64,000 nt of DNA from Candidatus Saccharimonadota bacterium (GTDB taxonomy: Bacteria > Patescibacteriota > Saccharimonadia > Saccharimonadales > Saccharimonadaceae): NCBI GenBank assembly GCA_017514805.1, contig JAFWIP010000010.1, forward strand, positions 1 to 64,000, in the 5' to 3' direction. The translations under genes were made by a program, and so were the position numbers. Positions 46,883 through 53,869 of this stretch are shown here, in pieces (the first letter of the stretch is position 1; every line of letters begins with the position of its first letter). The notes beneath the pieces were generated by a model, which worked only from the letters and a program-made list of their open reading frames with translations, had not been told where the DNA came from and did no database searches.

Positions 46883-47352
46883 AATTCGATATATTTTCTA
46901 ATCCAACTTTGAAGCGCTTCGGCGCTATTAAAGTATTCTGTGTCCTCATCGCGATCAGCTTGAAGCCAGACTTTCACCTCTCCGTTCTTGATAATTGCGA
47001 CGGAAGGAGTGAATTTTACAAAATTATGCAGGCTAGAATTTTTAACTTCCTGCCACATCATGCGATAATATTTAAACTGCATATCAGCAGGAAAATTTGA
47101 CATGTATTCGCGCATCGCCTGAGTAGTAGTACAACCGGGCTTATCTATCATTACAATAAATGTCTTCTTATCGGTTATGAGCTGCTCGTAGTCGCTTTTT
47201 GTGATGGTAATCGCTTCGCTCGTGGCGTAGTACTCGTCGTCGAGGCGAAAGGGCTTATCGGCATTTAATGTAATAGCGAAGATTATTCCGCCAACAGCAA
47301 GGAGGCTGGTAATGGCGACTGAAGATATAATGATGCCCGTTTTTTTCTTCAT
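46879..47352 (-). CDS. Membrane-anchored thioredoxin-like protein with single cysteine
   Basis: 157 residues with an N-terminal membrane helix (about 7-28) and an extracytoplasmic thioredoxin-like domain: FIVMIDKPGCTTTQAM has the first active-site Cys but Thr at the second position (CTTT), and KFTPSVAIIKNGEV holds the cis-Pro loop. A one-cysteine protein may act by glutathionylation-like mixed disulfides or only bind. Second gene of an operon after the rhodanese-like gene. Confidence 0.7.
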   Translation of the reverse strand: MKKKTGIIISSVAITSLLAVGGIIFAITLNADKPFRLDDEYYATSEAITITKSDYEQLITDKKTFIVMIDKPGCTTTQAMREYMSNFPADMQFKYYRMMWQEVKNSSLHNFVKFTPSVAIIKNGEVKVWLQADRDEDTEYFNSAEALQSWIRKYIEF

Positions 47353-47353
47353 A

Positions 47354-48025
47354 TTACTTCTTTGTTAGCTTGCTGAAGTCGATATTATGATAAGAGATTT
47401 TCCAGAAGGCAAAACTGCCATCGTCTTGCTTGATTTGGACGTTATGCTCGCCTTCGTAATACCAGTAACCACCAACTACATAGATTTTATTACTATCCCA
47501 ACCCAACGCCGTGAGTAGCGTTTTTGTCATTCCTGCATAGCCTCCACCGCCGCACATTAGGAAAATATTCTTATCTTTAGGGAATAAATCGCTAAGAATC
47601 TGCTCGGACTCTTTGTAGTTGGCGACATATTGGTCGTCTTTATGCGTAAAGAGAGTGTGACCAGTGTAGCTTTGTCCAACTTCTTCCGGGAGGCCCTCGA
47701 CGTTCACTAGATATGGGTATGGAATTACCTCGAAACCGTCGACTAATCCAGAGAGATAGCGATCGCCATCGATTTTCTCATAATCAGCAGGATCCTCAAG
47801 CATACGCATATCATAATAGACGCTATCATCACGATAGAGATATCTATCGATTGTAGATTCATTGATGTTTTTATCGATCCCCAGTTGTCCACGTTGGCCG
47901 GAGCTTAGTTCTGGAGCGGGCAGGCTCGGTTCGGAATATATATTCCTTGTCGCTAGCGTCCCTAACATCAGACCAGCAACAAGAGCGACAACTACCGCGA
48001 CAACTAGACCTGTACTTTTCTGCAT
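47354..48025 (-). CDS. Membrane-anchored rhodanese-like protein
   Basis: 223 residues. N-terminal membrane anchor (about 5-25), then an extracytoplasmic rhodanese-like domain: YYDMRMLEDPADY (D-x-R entry), active-site loop MCGGGGYAGMTKTLL with the Cys, and WDSNKIYVVGGYWYYEG. Rhodaneses transfer sulfane sulfur; an outward-facing one beside Trx-like and TrxB/TrxA genes suggests envelope sulfur or thiol handling. AGGAGG six bases before the ATG. Confidence 0.75.
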   Translation of the reverse strand: MQKSTGLVVAVVVALVAGLMLGTLATRNIYSEPSLPAPELSSGQRGQLGIDKNINESTIDRYLYRDDSVYYDMRMLEDPADYEKIDGDRYLSGLVDGFEVIPYPYLVNVEGLPEEVGQSYTGHTLFTHKDDQYVANYKESEQILSDLFPKDKNIFLMCGGGGYAGMTKTLLTALGWDSNKIYVVGGYWYYEGEHNVQIKQDDGSFAFWKISYHNIDFSKLTKK

Positions 48026-48050
48026 ATATATCCTCCTAACTCTATGTTAT

Positions 48051-48056
48051 TATAAT
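48051..48056 (+). promoter_or_regulatory. -10 box of the 48084 gene
   Basis: TATAAT in the divergent gap, 27 bases before ATG 48084. Confidence 0.45.
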
Positions 48057-48083
48057 AGCATCATTCCAGGAGGAGGTGGGGAA

Positions 48084-48371
48084 ATGTCCGGGATCATGAA
48101 GTTTTTTAGACTTAGGCGGATACGCAAACAGGCTGCATATATTGCTCGTTATGGCGGTTGGCAGACCGATGATGGCTATTCATTTGATGACGATAGACTT
48201 CGAATTATATCTAGCCCTGATATGATTACTGTCCACTACCTGAATGAATATGGTGATGTAAAGACAGTATATTCGTATGAATTCAAAAAGCGCGAGAGTA
48301 TATATCATGCAGGAAACTGGGAAAAGATAATTGACGCCCGCTATAAGATCACAAAAAATACGGCAAGGTAA
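48084..48371 (+). CDS. Small basic protein, unknown
   Basis: 95 residues: basic N-terminus (KFFRLRRIRKQAAYIARYGG), then beta-rich sequence with many Tyr/Asp. No family recognised. ATG 48084 has a strong AGGAGGTGGGG upstream. The stop codon lies within the terminator hairpin. Divergent from the rhodanese operon. Confidence 0.7.
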   Translation: MSGIMKFFRLRRIRKQAAYIARYGGWQTDDGYSFDDDRLRIISSPDMITVHYLNEYGDVKTVYSYEFKKRESIYHAGNWEKIIDARYKITKNTAR

Positions 48372-48385
48372 TTTGCCGTATTTTT
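48354..48385. terminator. Bidirectional terminator between 48084 gene and trxB
   Basis: Perfect 13-bp stem AAAAATACGGCAA / TTGCCGTATTTTT with a six-base loop. Confidence 0.92.
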
Positions 48386-48389
48386 CGGT

Positions 48390-49289
48390 TTAATTATTGA
48401 GAAGCTTCAGCACTTCATGAACAGCTAGGGCGCCATCCGATGCGGCAGTTACGAGCTGACGAACTTCTTTATTCCGGCAATCTCCGGCTACAAATATGCC
48501 TGGGATATTCGTGTGGCAATATTCTCCGTCAATATACCCCTCGTCAAGCATTTTAATATTATTTGCAAATGCTTTTGTTGCAGGGGTGCGACCAATCGCG
48601 ATAAATAGACAGCCAATGTCTAGATTTTGTTTGTTGCCATCCTTGTCTGTTACCTCGATTGAATTTAGCTTATTGTCATAGTTCAGCTTTGTGACTTGGG
48701 AGTTTAAAATTAACTCAATGTTCTCTTTGGCTTTTACTTTCTCAACAACCTCAGCATCGCCGCGAAATTGATCGCGACGGTGGATTAGATATACTTTTTC
48801 TGCGATATTAGAAAGAAACAAAGCGTCTTCTAGGGCCGTATTGCCGCCGCCATTCACTGCGACTACGCGGCCGCGATAGAATGAGCCATCACATGTAGCA
48901 CAGTAAGAGACGCCGTGTCCAACCAAGGCTTCTTCGCCTGGGAGGCCGAGCTTGCGCGCATTCGTGCCGGTAGCAATAATGACGGTCTTACCTACGTAAG
49001 TGTTACTGTCGGTAAATACGTCTTTTTCGACGCCGCGGTCATTAATACCGCTAACTTCTTCAAATTTAATTTCTGCGCCAAGTTCGTTTGCCTGAGACTC
49101 AAGGCGACTAGCGAAATCTAGTCCAGAAATATGCATGGCTGCCGGATAGTTCTCGATATCTGGCGTGATAATTATCTGACCACCGCAAGCCGTAGCTTCT
49201 AGAACTAATGTTTTTAGATTAGCGCGTCGCGCATAGATAGCTGCCGTTAGGCCAGCTGGCCCACCCCCGATGATAATTACATCGTACAT
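48390..49289 (-). CDS. trxB: Thioredoxin reductase
   Basis: NADPH-dependent FAD enzyme that reduces thioredoxin, 299 residues. FAD motif IIGGGPAGLTAAIYARR at the N-terminus, redox site CATC in VSYCATCDGSF near residue 135, NADPH motif VVAVNGGGNTALEDALF, C-terminal FVAGDCRNKEVRQLVTAASDGALA. It starts one base after the trxA stop, giving a trxA-trxB operon. Confidence 0.97.
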   Translation of the reverse strand: MYDVIIIGGGPAGLTAAIYARRANLKTLVLEATACGGQIIITPDIENYPAAMHISGLDFASRLESQANELGAEIKFEEVSGINDRGVEKDVFTDSNTYVGKTVIIATGTNARKLGLPGEEALVGHGVSYCATCDGSFYRGRVVAVNGGGNTALEDALFLSNIAEKVYLIHRRDQFRGDAEVVEKVKAKENIELILNSQVTKLNYDNKLNSIEVTDKDGNKQNLDIGCLFIAIGRTPATKAFANNIKMLDEGYIDGEYCHTNIPGIFVAGDCRNKEVRQLVTAASDGALAVHEVLKLLNN

Positions 49290-49604
49290 TTACCTTACTC
49301 CTAACATTTTTTCTAATCTCTTACGAGGTTGTAGTCCAATCCTCCGATCGGTTTCGACGCCATCTTTGAATACAATTAGGCATGGAATAGAGCTAATATC
49401 GTAGCTAGCCGCTAGGGCTTTTTCGGAATCAACATCGACCGTAACGATCTTATAATCGTCACTATCAGCTGCCATTGCTTCGAGAGTAGGATGAAGTGCG
49501 CGGCATGGAGGGCACCAGCTTGCATTAAAATCTACTAGAACAGGAACATTGGCTCGTAATACTTCTTTTTCGAAGTTTTCCTGGCTGCCTTCAATAATAT
49601 TCAT
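49290..49604 (-). CDS. trxA: Thioredoxin
   Basis: 104 residues with the active site WCPPC (usual thioredoxin has WCGPC) in [16 protein letters not shown] and the cis-Pro loop [13 protein letters not shown]. The Pro variant tends to make the site more oxidising or resembles TlpA/DsbE-type sites, but the protein has no signal and sits next to trxB. Frame is open upstream; ATG 49604 with AAAAGGAG is chosen. A TGATATAAT lies upstream on this strand. Confidence 0.93.
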   Translation of the reverse strand: MNIIEGSQENFEKEVLRANVPVLVDFNASWCPPCRALHPTLEAMAADSDDYKIVTVDVDSEKALAASYDISSIPCLIVFKDGVETDRRIGLQPRKRLEKMLGVR

Positions 49605-49644
49605 GAGTAAACTCCTTTTGCTTATTATATCAGTTTTATCACTG

Positions 49645-49673
49645 TTGCGGGAAAATAAAATTTGTGATAAAAT
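49645..49673 (+). promoter_or_regulatory. Promoter of rpmG
   Basis: TTGCGG (49645-49650), 17 bases, TAAAAT (49668-49673), extended TG at 49665. Start codon only ten bases after the -10. Confidence 0.7.
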
Positions 49674-49683
49674 AGTACCCAAT

Positions 49684-49893
49684 ATGGCAAAGAAAAGTAA
49701 TACCAAGCGCAAGCTTGTCGGTTTAGTTTCTGAGGAATCTGGTATTCGCCTTTATTATACGAAGAAAAATACCATGAATACCCCTGACAAACTCAGCCTT
49801 CGCAAGTACGATCCAGTACTACGCAAGCACGTTGTCTTCACTGAGACTAAAAAGAATCTCGGTCGCAACGAAGTCAAGGAAAAGAAACGCTAA
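49684..49893 (+). CDS. rpmG: 50S ribosomal protein bL33, cysteine-free
   Basis: 69 residues, recognised by [19 protein letters not shown] and [17 protein letters not shown]. It is the zinc-independent (C-minus) form, with no cysteine at all, and has N- and C-terminal extensions over the usual ~50 residues. The frame opens earlier, but ATG 49684 ([11 protein letters not shown]) lies right after the promoter. Confidence 0.93.
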   Translation: MAKKSNTKRKLVGLVSEESGIRLYYTKKNTMNTPDKLSLRKYDPVLRKHVVFTETKKNLGRNEVKEKKR

Positions 49894-49928
49894 ATACGCA
49901 CCTCGCTCTTACGAGGGCGTATTTTTTT
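49892..49928 (+). terminator. Terminator of rpmG
   Basis: Stem AAATACGC-A-CCTCG / CGAGG-G-CGTATTT, loop CTCTTA, followed by T run. Confidence 0.9.
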
Positions 49929-49981
49929 ATTTCCTAAAACATACCGCTTATGTTATTATATAAATAAGGAGAATTTTTTAA

Positions 49982-50971
49982 ATGAGCGAAGAAGAAAAGC
50001 ATTTCGAGCGTAGCCAAATTGGCCACGATGCGAATGATTTACATAAGCATGGTGGGCTAGAGGAAGACGCTCAAGAAGACAAAACCGAACGCGAGAATCT
50101 CGAGGAAGCAATCGAAGCTCTCGACGAATCGGATGATGTCGAAGAAATTAAAGAGGACGTGTCGCGTCCAGAGGAAGAAAAAGCCGACCCTATCGAAGAA
50201 GAGGATGACGATCGTGAGGCGATTGTTGCTCCAGCAGAAGATTGGAAAAAGAAAGAGGAGAATCAGCCATATATGACTGTTGATGAAGTAATTGAACCTA
50301 AAGCAAAGAAAAAAGGTGGTCTTGGCTGGAAAATTTCGACTTTCCTATTCTTGATCATCGCAATTGCCGGCTGTGGCGCTGCTGCCTATCTATTTTTTAA
50401 TAACGGCAAAACTGAATTCCTTGGACGTAGAGTCACTTCTGAAAGTACCGATAAAAAGGAACAGACTTCAAACACTGGTAAGTCTGGCGGCGAAATCGCC
50501 GACGTGAAGGCTAATAGGGTAATCCTTCTCGATGGTTATGACCTAGCAATCAAGGTTCCGGATACACTTCAATATCTAAGCTTTGACTTCCATTACTTCA
50601 ACGAAGGTGGTTGCCCAGAATGTACCTGGAGCTCAACTTATAGCACGCTCGATGTTAATGCCGCCTACACGAAGGAAGATGCGCAGGCTGCACCGGAATT
50701 CACTAGCCTATATGACGGCAATCTGATTAGTTTGGGTTCGATTGTTATCACAAAGAGCCTACCTCAGAATAATGATGTTATTGGCGATCCAACAATCACG
50801 ATTGAAACTGGCGATCCAGATATTAAGTATTACGTCTATTACGACCATCCTCAGCAGAACGTTTGCTTGGAAGAGCTTGGTCTTGGCGATTGTGCTGAAT
50901 GGGAGAATCAAACCATTGAAGCGATTGAAGCCATGTTGACTAATAAGGACAACTACATTAAGACAAAATAG
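49982..50971 (+). CDS. Membrane-anchored protein with long acidic cytoplasmic region, unknown
   Basis: 329 residues. Residues 1-100 are extremely acidic (runs of Glu/Asp), followed by a basic stop-transfer (KAKKKGGLGWK), one helix (about 119-140) and an extracytoplasmic domain with four cysteines (EGGCPECTW and CLEELGLGDC), probably two disulfides. Not recognised. TAAGGAG precedes the ATG. Confidence 0.75.
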   Translation: MSEEEKHFERSQIGHDANDLHKHGGLEEDAQEDKTERENLEEAIEALDESDDVEEIKEDVSRPEEEKADPIEEEDDDREAIVAPAEDWKKKEENQPYMTVDEVIEPKAKKKGGLGWKISTFLFLIIAIAGCGAAAYLFFNNGKTEFLGRRVTSESTDKKEQTSNTGKSGGEIADVKANRVILLDGYDLAIKVPDTLQYLSFDFHYFNEGGCPECTWSSTYSTLDVNAAYTKEDAQAAPEFTSLYDGNLISLGSIVITKSLPQNNDVIGDPTITIETGDPDIKYYVYYDHPQQNVCLEELGLGDCAEWENQTIEAIEAMLTNKDNYIKTK

Positions 50972-50981
50972 GCTAACCAAC

Positions 50982-51009
50982 AAAAATCCGGCTATAAAGC
51001 CGGATTTTT
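50982..51009. terminator. Bidirectional terminator between 49982 gene and rplA
   Basis: Perfect stem AAAAATCCGGCT / AGCCGGATTTTT with ATAA loop. Confidence 0.93.
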
Positions 51010-51020
51010 TTGATTATCGA

Positions 51021-51962
51021 TTAGTTGTAGATATTTTCAACTTCGATGCTTGGGCCCATCGTAGTAGAGATGAATACGCTCTTGACGTACTGACCCTTGA
51101 TGGATGCAGGTTTCTGGCTCTTGAGGCTGTCGATAAATGCATTAATGTTTTCAGCAATCTTTTCGGCGCCGAAGCTTACCTTGCCGAGGCCAACGTGAAC
51201 GATAGCCTGTTTGTCGACGCGGTACTCAATCTTACCGGCCTTAGCTTCCTTGACGGCCTTCTCGATATCCATGGTAACAGTTCCAGCCTTTGGATTTGGC
51301 ATGAGACCTTTAGGACCAAGGAGGCGAGCGTACTTACCAAGCTTTGGCATGTACTGTGGAGTAGAGATAAGAACGTCGAAATCGAGCTGTTCTTTGTCGA
51401 GGCGCTTGGTGAATTCTTCGTCCTCGGCGATATCTGCGCCAGCAGCCTTGGCAGCTTTTGCGAGATCGAGTGGAGCAAAGACAGCTACGCGAACATCTTT
51501 ACCGGTACCAGCAGGTAGGGTAACGGTTGCGCGGATGTTCTGATCAGCCTGACGTGGATCGACGCCAAGGCGGAAATGCATCTCGACGGTAGCGTCAAAT
51601 TTGACGGTGCTGGTCTCGATAGCGAGCTTAATAGCATCGGTGAGGCTGTAAGCCTTCTTCTCAACCTTCTTTGCAGCTTCCTGGTATTTCTTACCGCGGC
51701 GCTCGAGGCGGCTACGAGTAACTGGCTTTGGACCAGCCTTTTTCTCTGGCTCAGCAGCTTTCTCGGCTTTGCGAGCTTGGCGCTCTTCTTCAGCCTTGAC
51801 TTCCTCTACGTGTTTCTTAGATTTTTTGCCAGCCTTAGCAAATTTTTCTTCTTCAGCTGGAGCTTCAGCCTCAGCTTCTGGAGCTTCGACTGGAGTTTCT
51901 TCGACTACAGGAGTTTCGACTTCTGGAGTCTCAAGTTCTTTGGCATCTTTCTTGGTTGCCAT
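51021..51962 (-). CDS. rplA: 50S ribosomal protein uL1 with N-terminal extension
   Basis: 313 residues; L1 is usually ~230. Residues ~1-85 are an added charged segment, first Glu/Pro/Ala-rich (VETPVVEETPVEAPEAEAE) then Lys-rich, while 86-313 are normal L1 (SLTDAIKLAIETSTVKFDATVEMHF, GPKGLMPNPKAGTV). Start ATG 51962 (MATKKDAKEL) with AAAGGAA upstream; the open frame extends a few codons further. It has its own promoter downstream of the rplK terminator. Confidence 0.95.
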   Translation of the reverse strand: MATKKDAKELETPEVETPVVEETPVEAPEAEAEAPAEEEKFAKAGKKSKKHVEEVKAEEERQARKAEKAAEPEKKAGPKPVTRSRLERRGKKYQEAAKKVEKKAYSLTDAIKLAIETSTVKFDATVEMHFRLGVDPRQADQNIRATVTLPAGTGKDVRVAVFAPLDLAKAAKAAGADIAEDEEFTKRLDKEQLDFDVLISTPQYMPKLGKYARLLGPKGLMPNPKAGTVTMDIEKAVKEAKAGKIEYRVDKQAIVHVGLGKVSFGAEKIAENINAFIDSLKSQKPASIKGQYVKSVFISTTMGPSIEVENIYN

Positions 51963-52023
51963 GAAATTCCTTTCGCGGTACAAACGAGTATTCCTCTCCC
52001 GACCATTAAATTTAACTTGTTCT

Positions 52024-52053
52024 AATATATCAAAAAAACACCCCTGTTGTCAA
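52024..52053 (-). promoter_or_regulatory. Promoter of rplA, -35 inside the rplK terminator
   Basis: On the minus strand TTGACA (52053 to 52048), 18 bases, TATATT (52029 to 52024) with extended TG. The -35 hexamer is the loop of the rplK terminator. Confidence 0.65.
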
Positions 52054-52061
52054 GGGTGTTT
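52032..52061 (-). terminator. Terminator of rplK
   Basis: AAACACCC / GGGTGTTT stem, ten-base loop, and seven T on the minus strand. Confidence 0.85.
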
Positions 52062-52074
52062 CATGATTGGACGA

Positions 52075-52500
52075 TTAGCCTTCAACTTCGACGCCCATCG
52101 AGCGTGCAGTGCCTGCGATAATCTTGCAAGCGCCAGCTTCGTCGATTGCGTTGAGCTGATCTTTCTTGACGGCGGCAATTTCTTTGATTTGATCCATCGT
52201 GATCTTGCCGACCTTCTCGGTGTTTGGCTTGCCGCTACCTTTTTCGAGCTTAATCTTTTCGCGGATTAAATCATCTACAGGCTGACCAAGGCACTTCCAA
52301 TCGAAAGTGTGATCTTCGTAGACGGCAATATGAACGATAACGTTCTTGCCCATGTATTCTTTTGTAGCCTCGTTGAATGGGTTGATGAAGTCCATCATGT
52401 TAAGACCCCACTGACCGAGAGTGCTACCAACTGGAGGTCCAGCCGTCGCCTTACCGCCAGGAATACGCAACTTCAAGTTGCCAATAACCTTTTTTGCCAT
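52075..52500 (-). CDS. rplK: 50S ribosomal protein uL11
   Basis: 141 residues, complete family pattern: LKLRIPGGKATAGPPVGSTLGQWGLNMMDF at the N-terminus, and the rRNA-binding C-terminal domain with KVGKITMDQIKEIA and ACKIIAGTARSMGVEVEG. AAAGGAAAAAT precedes the ATG. Part of the usual secE-nusG-rplK-rplA order, but each junction except secE-nusG is broken by terminators and promoters. Confidence 0.97.
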   Translation of the reverse strand: MAKKVIGNLKLRIPGGKATAGPPVGSTLGQWGLNMMDFINPFNEATKEYMGKNVIVHIAVYEDHTFDWKCLGQPVDDLIREKIKLEKGSGKPNTEKVGKITMDQIKEIAAVKKDQLNAIDEAGACKIIAGTARSMGVEVEG

Positions 52501-52576
52501 TATATTTTTCCTTTGCTCGGATATTTGAAGCGCTTCTCCGAGCGATTACGATTAATAATCGTGCGTAACAGGGAAT

Positions 52577-52605
52577 ATTATAGCACGGCTTGTGCTTTTT
52601 GCCAA
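52577..52605 (-). promoter_or_regulatory. Promoter of rplK
   Basis: On the minus strand TTGGCA (52605 to 52600), 17 bases, TATAAT (52582 to 52577) with extended TG. Confidence 0.85.
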
Positions 52606-52616
52606 GTGGCGCGCCC

Positions 52617-52806
52617 GAACTTCCGGAGAGTTCCATGCCCCGTACTCGCTACATCTCAACTTCTGAAGAACTTTACGTCCCATACCCACCACATTTCAAC
52701 CCCCGAAAACATCACAAACCAACGGAATTACGTTTTTTCATAAGTTTGTTATGTCTTCGGAAGTTGCGAAGTAGGGGGATGCAGCATAAAAAATCTTCGG
52801 AAGTTC
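52617..52806 (+). ncRNA. Long inverted repeat, candidate structured RNA
   Basis: Left arm 52617-52668 and right arm 52755-52806 pair in order: GAACTTCCGGAG with CTTCGGAAGTTC (outer), CATGCCCC with GGGGGATG, TACTCGC with GCGAAGTA, and AACTTCTGAAG with CTTCGGAAGTT (inner), around an 86-base loop. The two imperfect pairs in the outer and inner blocks are G-T when read on the plus strand (wobble in RNA), and would be A-C on the minus strand, which favours a plus-strand RNA. No promoter for it was found. Could also be a mobile-element remnant. Confidence 0.45.
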
Positions 52807-52818
52807 AATAAAAACAAC

Positions 52819-52855
52819 AAAAAGCGCGCTGTCGTCAATAAGACAAGCAGCGCGC
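52819..52855 (-). terminator. Terminator of secE-nusG
   Basis: GCGCGCTG / CAGCGCGC stem with a 16-base loop and T run on the minus strand. Confidence 0.88.
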
Positions 52856-52862
52856 CAGAGAG

Positions 52863-53414
52863 TTAGTCGTCAATCTTCTTGACCTGAAGAGCATCAAGCT
52901 CGACAGCAGTCTCGCGACCAAACATAGAGACGAGAACCTTGAGCTTACCCTTGTTGGTGTCGATCTCGGAAATCGTACCTTCAAAGCCCTTGAATGGACC
53001 GTCGGTAACGGATACGACCTCACCAGCAGAGTAGTTGACGGTGAACTTTGGATCTTCGACGCCCATGCGCTTCTTAATCTTTTCAATTTCCTTCTTGGAA
53101 ACTGGAGTTGGCTGAGTGCCAGTACCGACGAAGCCGGTAACACCTGGAGTGTTGCGGATAATATACCAAGTAGCATCAGAGAGTTTCATTTCGACGAGAA
53201 CGTAACCCTGGAAAATCTTCTTATCAGTGATACGGCGCTTACCGTTCTTGATCTCGATTTGCTTTTCTTTTGGTACCATTACGTCGAAGATTTTATCGGC
53301 GAAATCTACGCCATCGAGGCGCTGACGGATAGAATCTGCGACTTTGTCTTCGTAGCCAGAGTAGGTGCTAACAGCATACCAAGCACGGCTACCATCATAA
53401 CGGTTAACTGCCAT
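52863..53414 (-). CDS. nusG: Transcription termination/antitermination protein NusG
   Basis: 183 residues. NGN domain (WYAVSTYSGYEDKVADSIRQR, GYVLVEMKLSDATWYIIRNTPGVTGFVG) and KOW domain (SAGEVVSVTDGPFKGFEGTISEID). Starts four bases after the secE stop. Complete. Confidence 0.97.
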   Translation of the reverse strand: MAVNRYDGSRAWYAVSTYSGYEDKVADSIRQRLDGVDFADKIFDVMVPKEKQIEIKNGKRRITDKKIFQGYVLVEMKLSDATWYIIRNTPGVTGFVGTGTQPTPVSKKEIEKIKKRMGVEDPKFTVNYSAGEVVSVTDGPFKGFEGTISEIDTNKGKLKVLVSMFGRETAVELDALQVKKIDD

Positions 53415-53417
53415 ATA

Positions 53418-53792
53418 TTAGTTTCCTCCCAAGAGTTTGTTAAAGATAAATTGAAGCAGGGCATCGAGCAGCATAATAGCAGCTGCAAGGATAACAACAT
53501 AAAGAATTACGGAAAGAGTCATCTTCCAAGTTTCTTTGCGGTTTGGCCAACGGACTTGGCGAATTTCCTGGAAAGCACCACGGAAATAACCGACCTTCTT
53601 ATCCTTTTTAGCGGCTTGCTTCTCGGCCTTCTTGATTGATTTTTCCTTCGCTTTTTTCTCGGCGACGGACTTTTTGCTCTCGCTGTTCTTAGCCTTGACG
53701 CTCACCTTGCGGGTGACTTTCTCTTCGGCTTCGTCTTTGCGAGTTTTCGGACCATCATCTTTGGCCGAAATGCGTGTAACATTTGTTGCCAT
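53418..53792 (-). CDS. secE: Preprotein translocase subunit SecE with Lys-rich extension
   Basis: 124 residues; the C-terminal ~55 are the SecE core (FQEIRQVRWPNRKETWKMT, then one membrane helix), while residues 1-65 are a Lys/Glu/Ala-rich cytoplasmic extension. GGAGTAAAT precedes ATG 53792. Operon with nusG. Confidence 0.94.
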   Translation of the reverse strand: MATNVTRISAKDDGPKTRKDEAEEKVTRKVSVKAKNSESKKSVAEKKAKEKSIKKAEKQAAKKDKKVGYFRGAFQEIRQVRWPNRKETWKMTLSVILYVVILAAAIMLLDALLQFIFNKLLGGN

Positions 53793-53833
53793 ATTTACTC
53801 CATTAAAAATAGTCCTGCTTCGGACTTGTCAAT

Positions 53834-53862
53834 AGTATAACAAATCCGCAAGCAGGACGCAA
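53834..53862 (-). promoter_or_regulatory. Promoter of secE-nusG
   Basis: On the minus strand TTGCGT (53862 to 53857), 17 bases, TATACT (53839 to 53834), extended TG. A small AGTCC/GGACT hairpin follows in the leader. Confidence 0.75.
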
Positions 53863-53869
53863 GTGCTTT

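Larger units (their letters stand above)
52501..52862. other. 362-base gene-less region between rplK and nusG
   Basis: Contains the rplK leader (52501-52570), the rplK promoter, a ~190-base long inverted repeat (52617-52806) and the nusG terminator. A 73-codon frame on the plus strand (52590-52811) covers the inverted repeat but shows no protein-like character. Confidence 0.75.

Noticed and set aside
52590-52811. A 73-codon plus-strand frame between rplK and nusG
   Set aside because: It coincides with the long inverted repeat, has no ribosome binding site and its translation looks like low-information sequence; the DNA structure explains it better.
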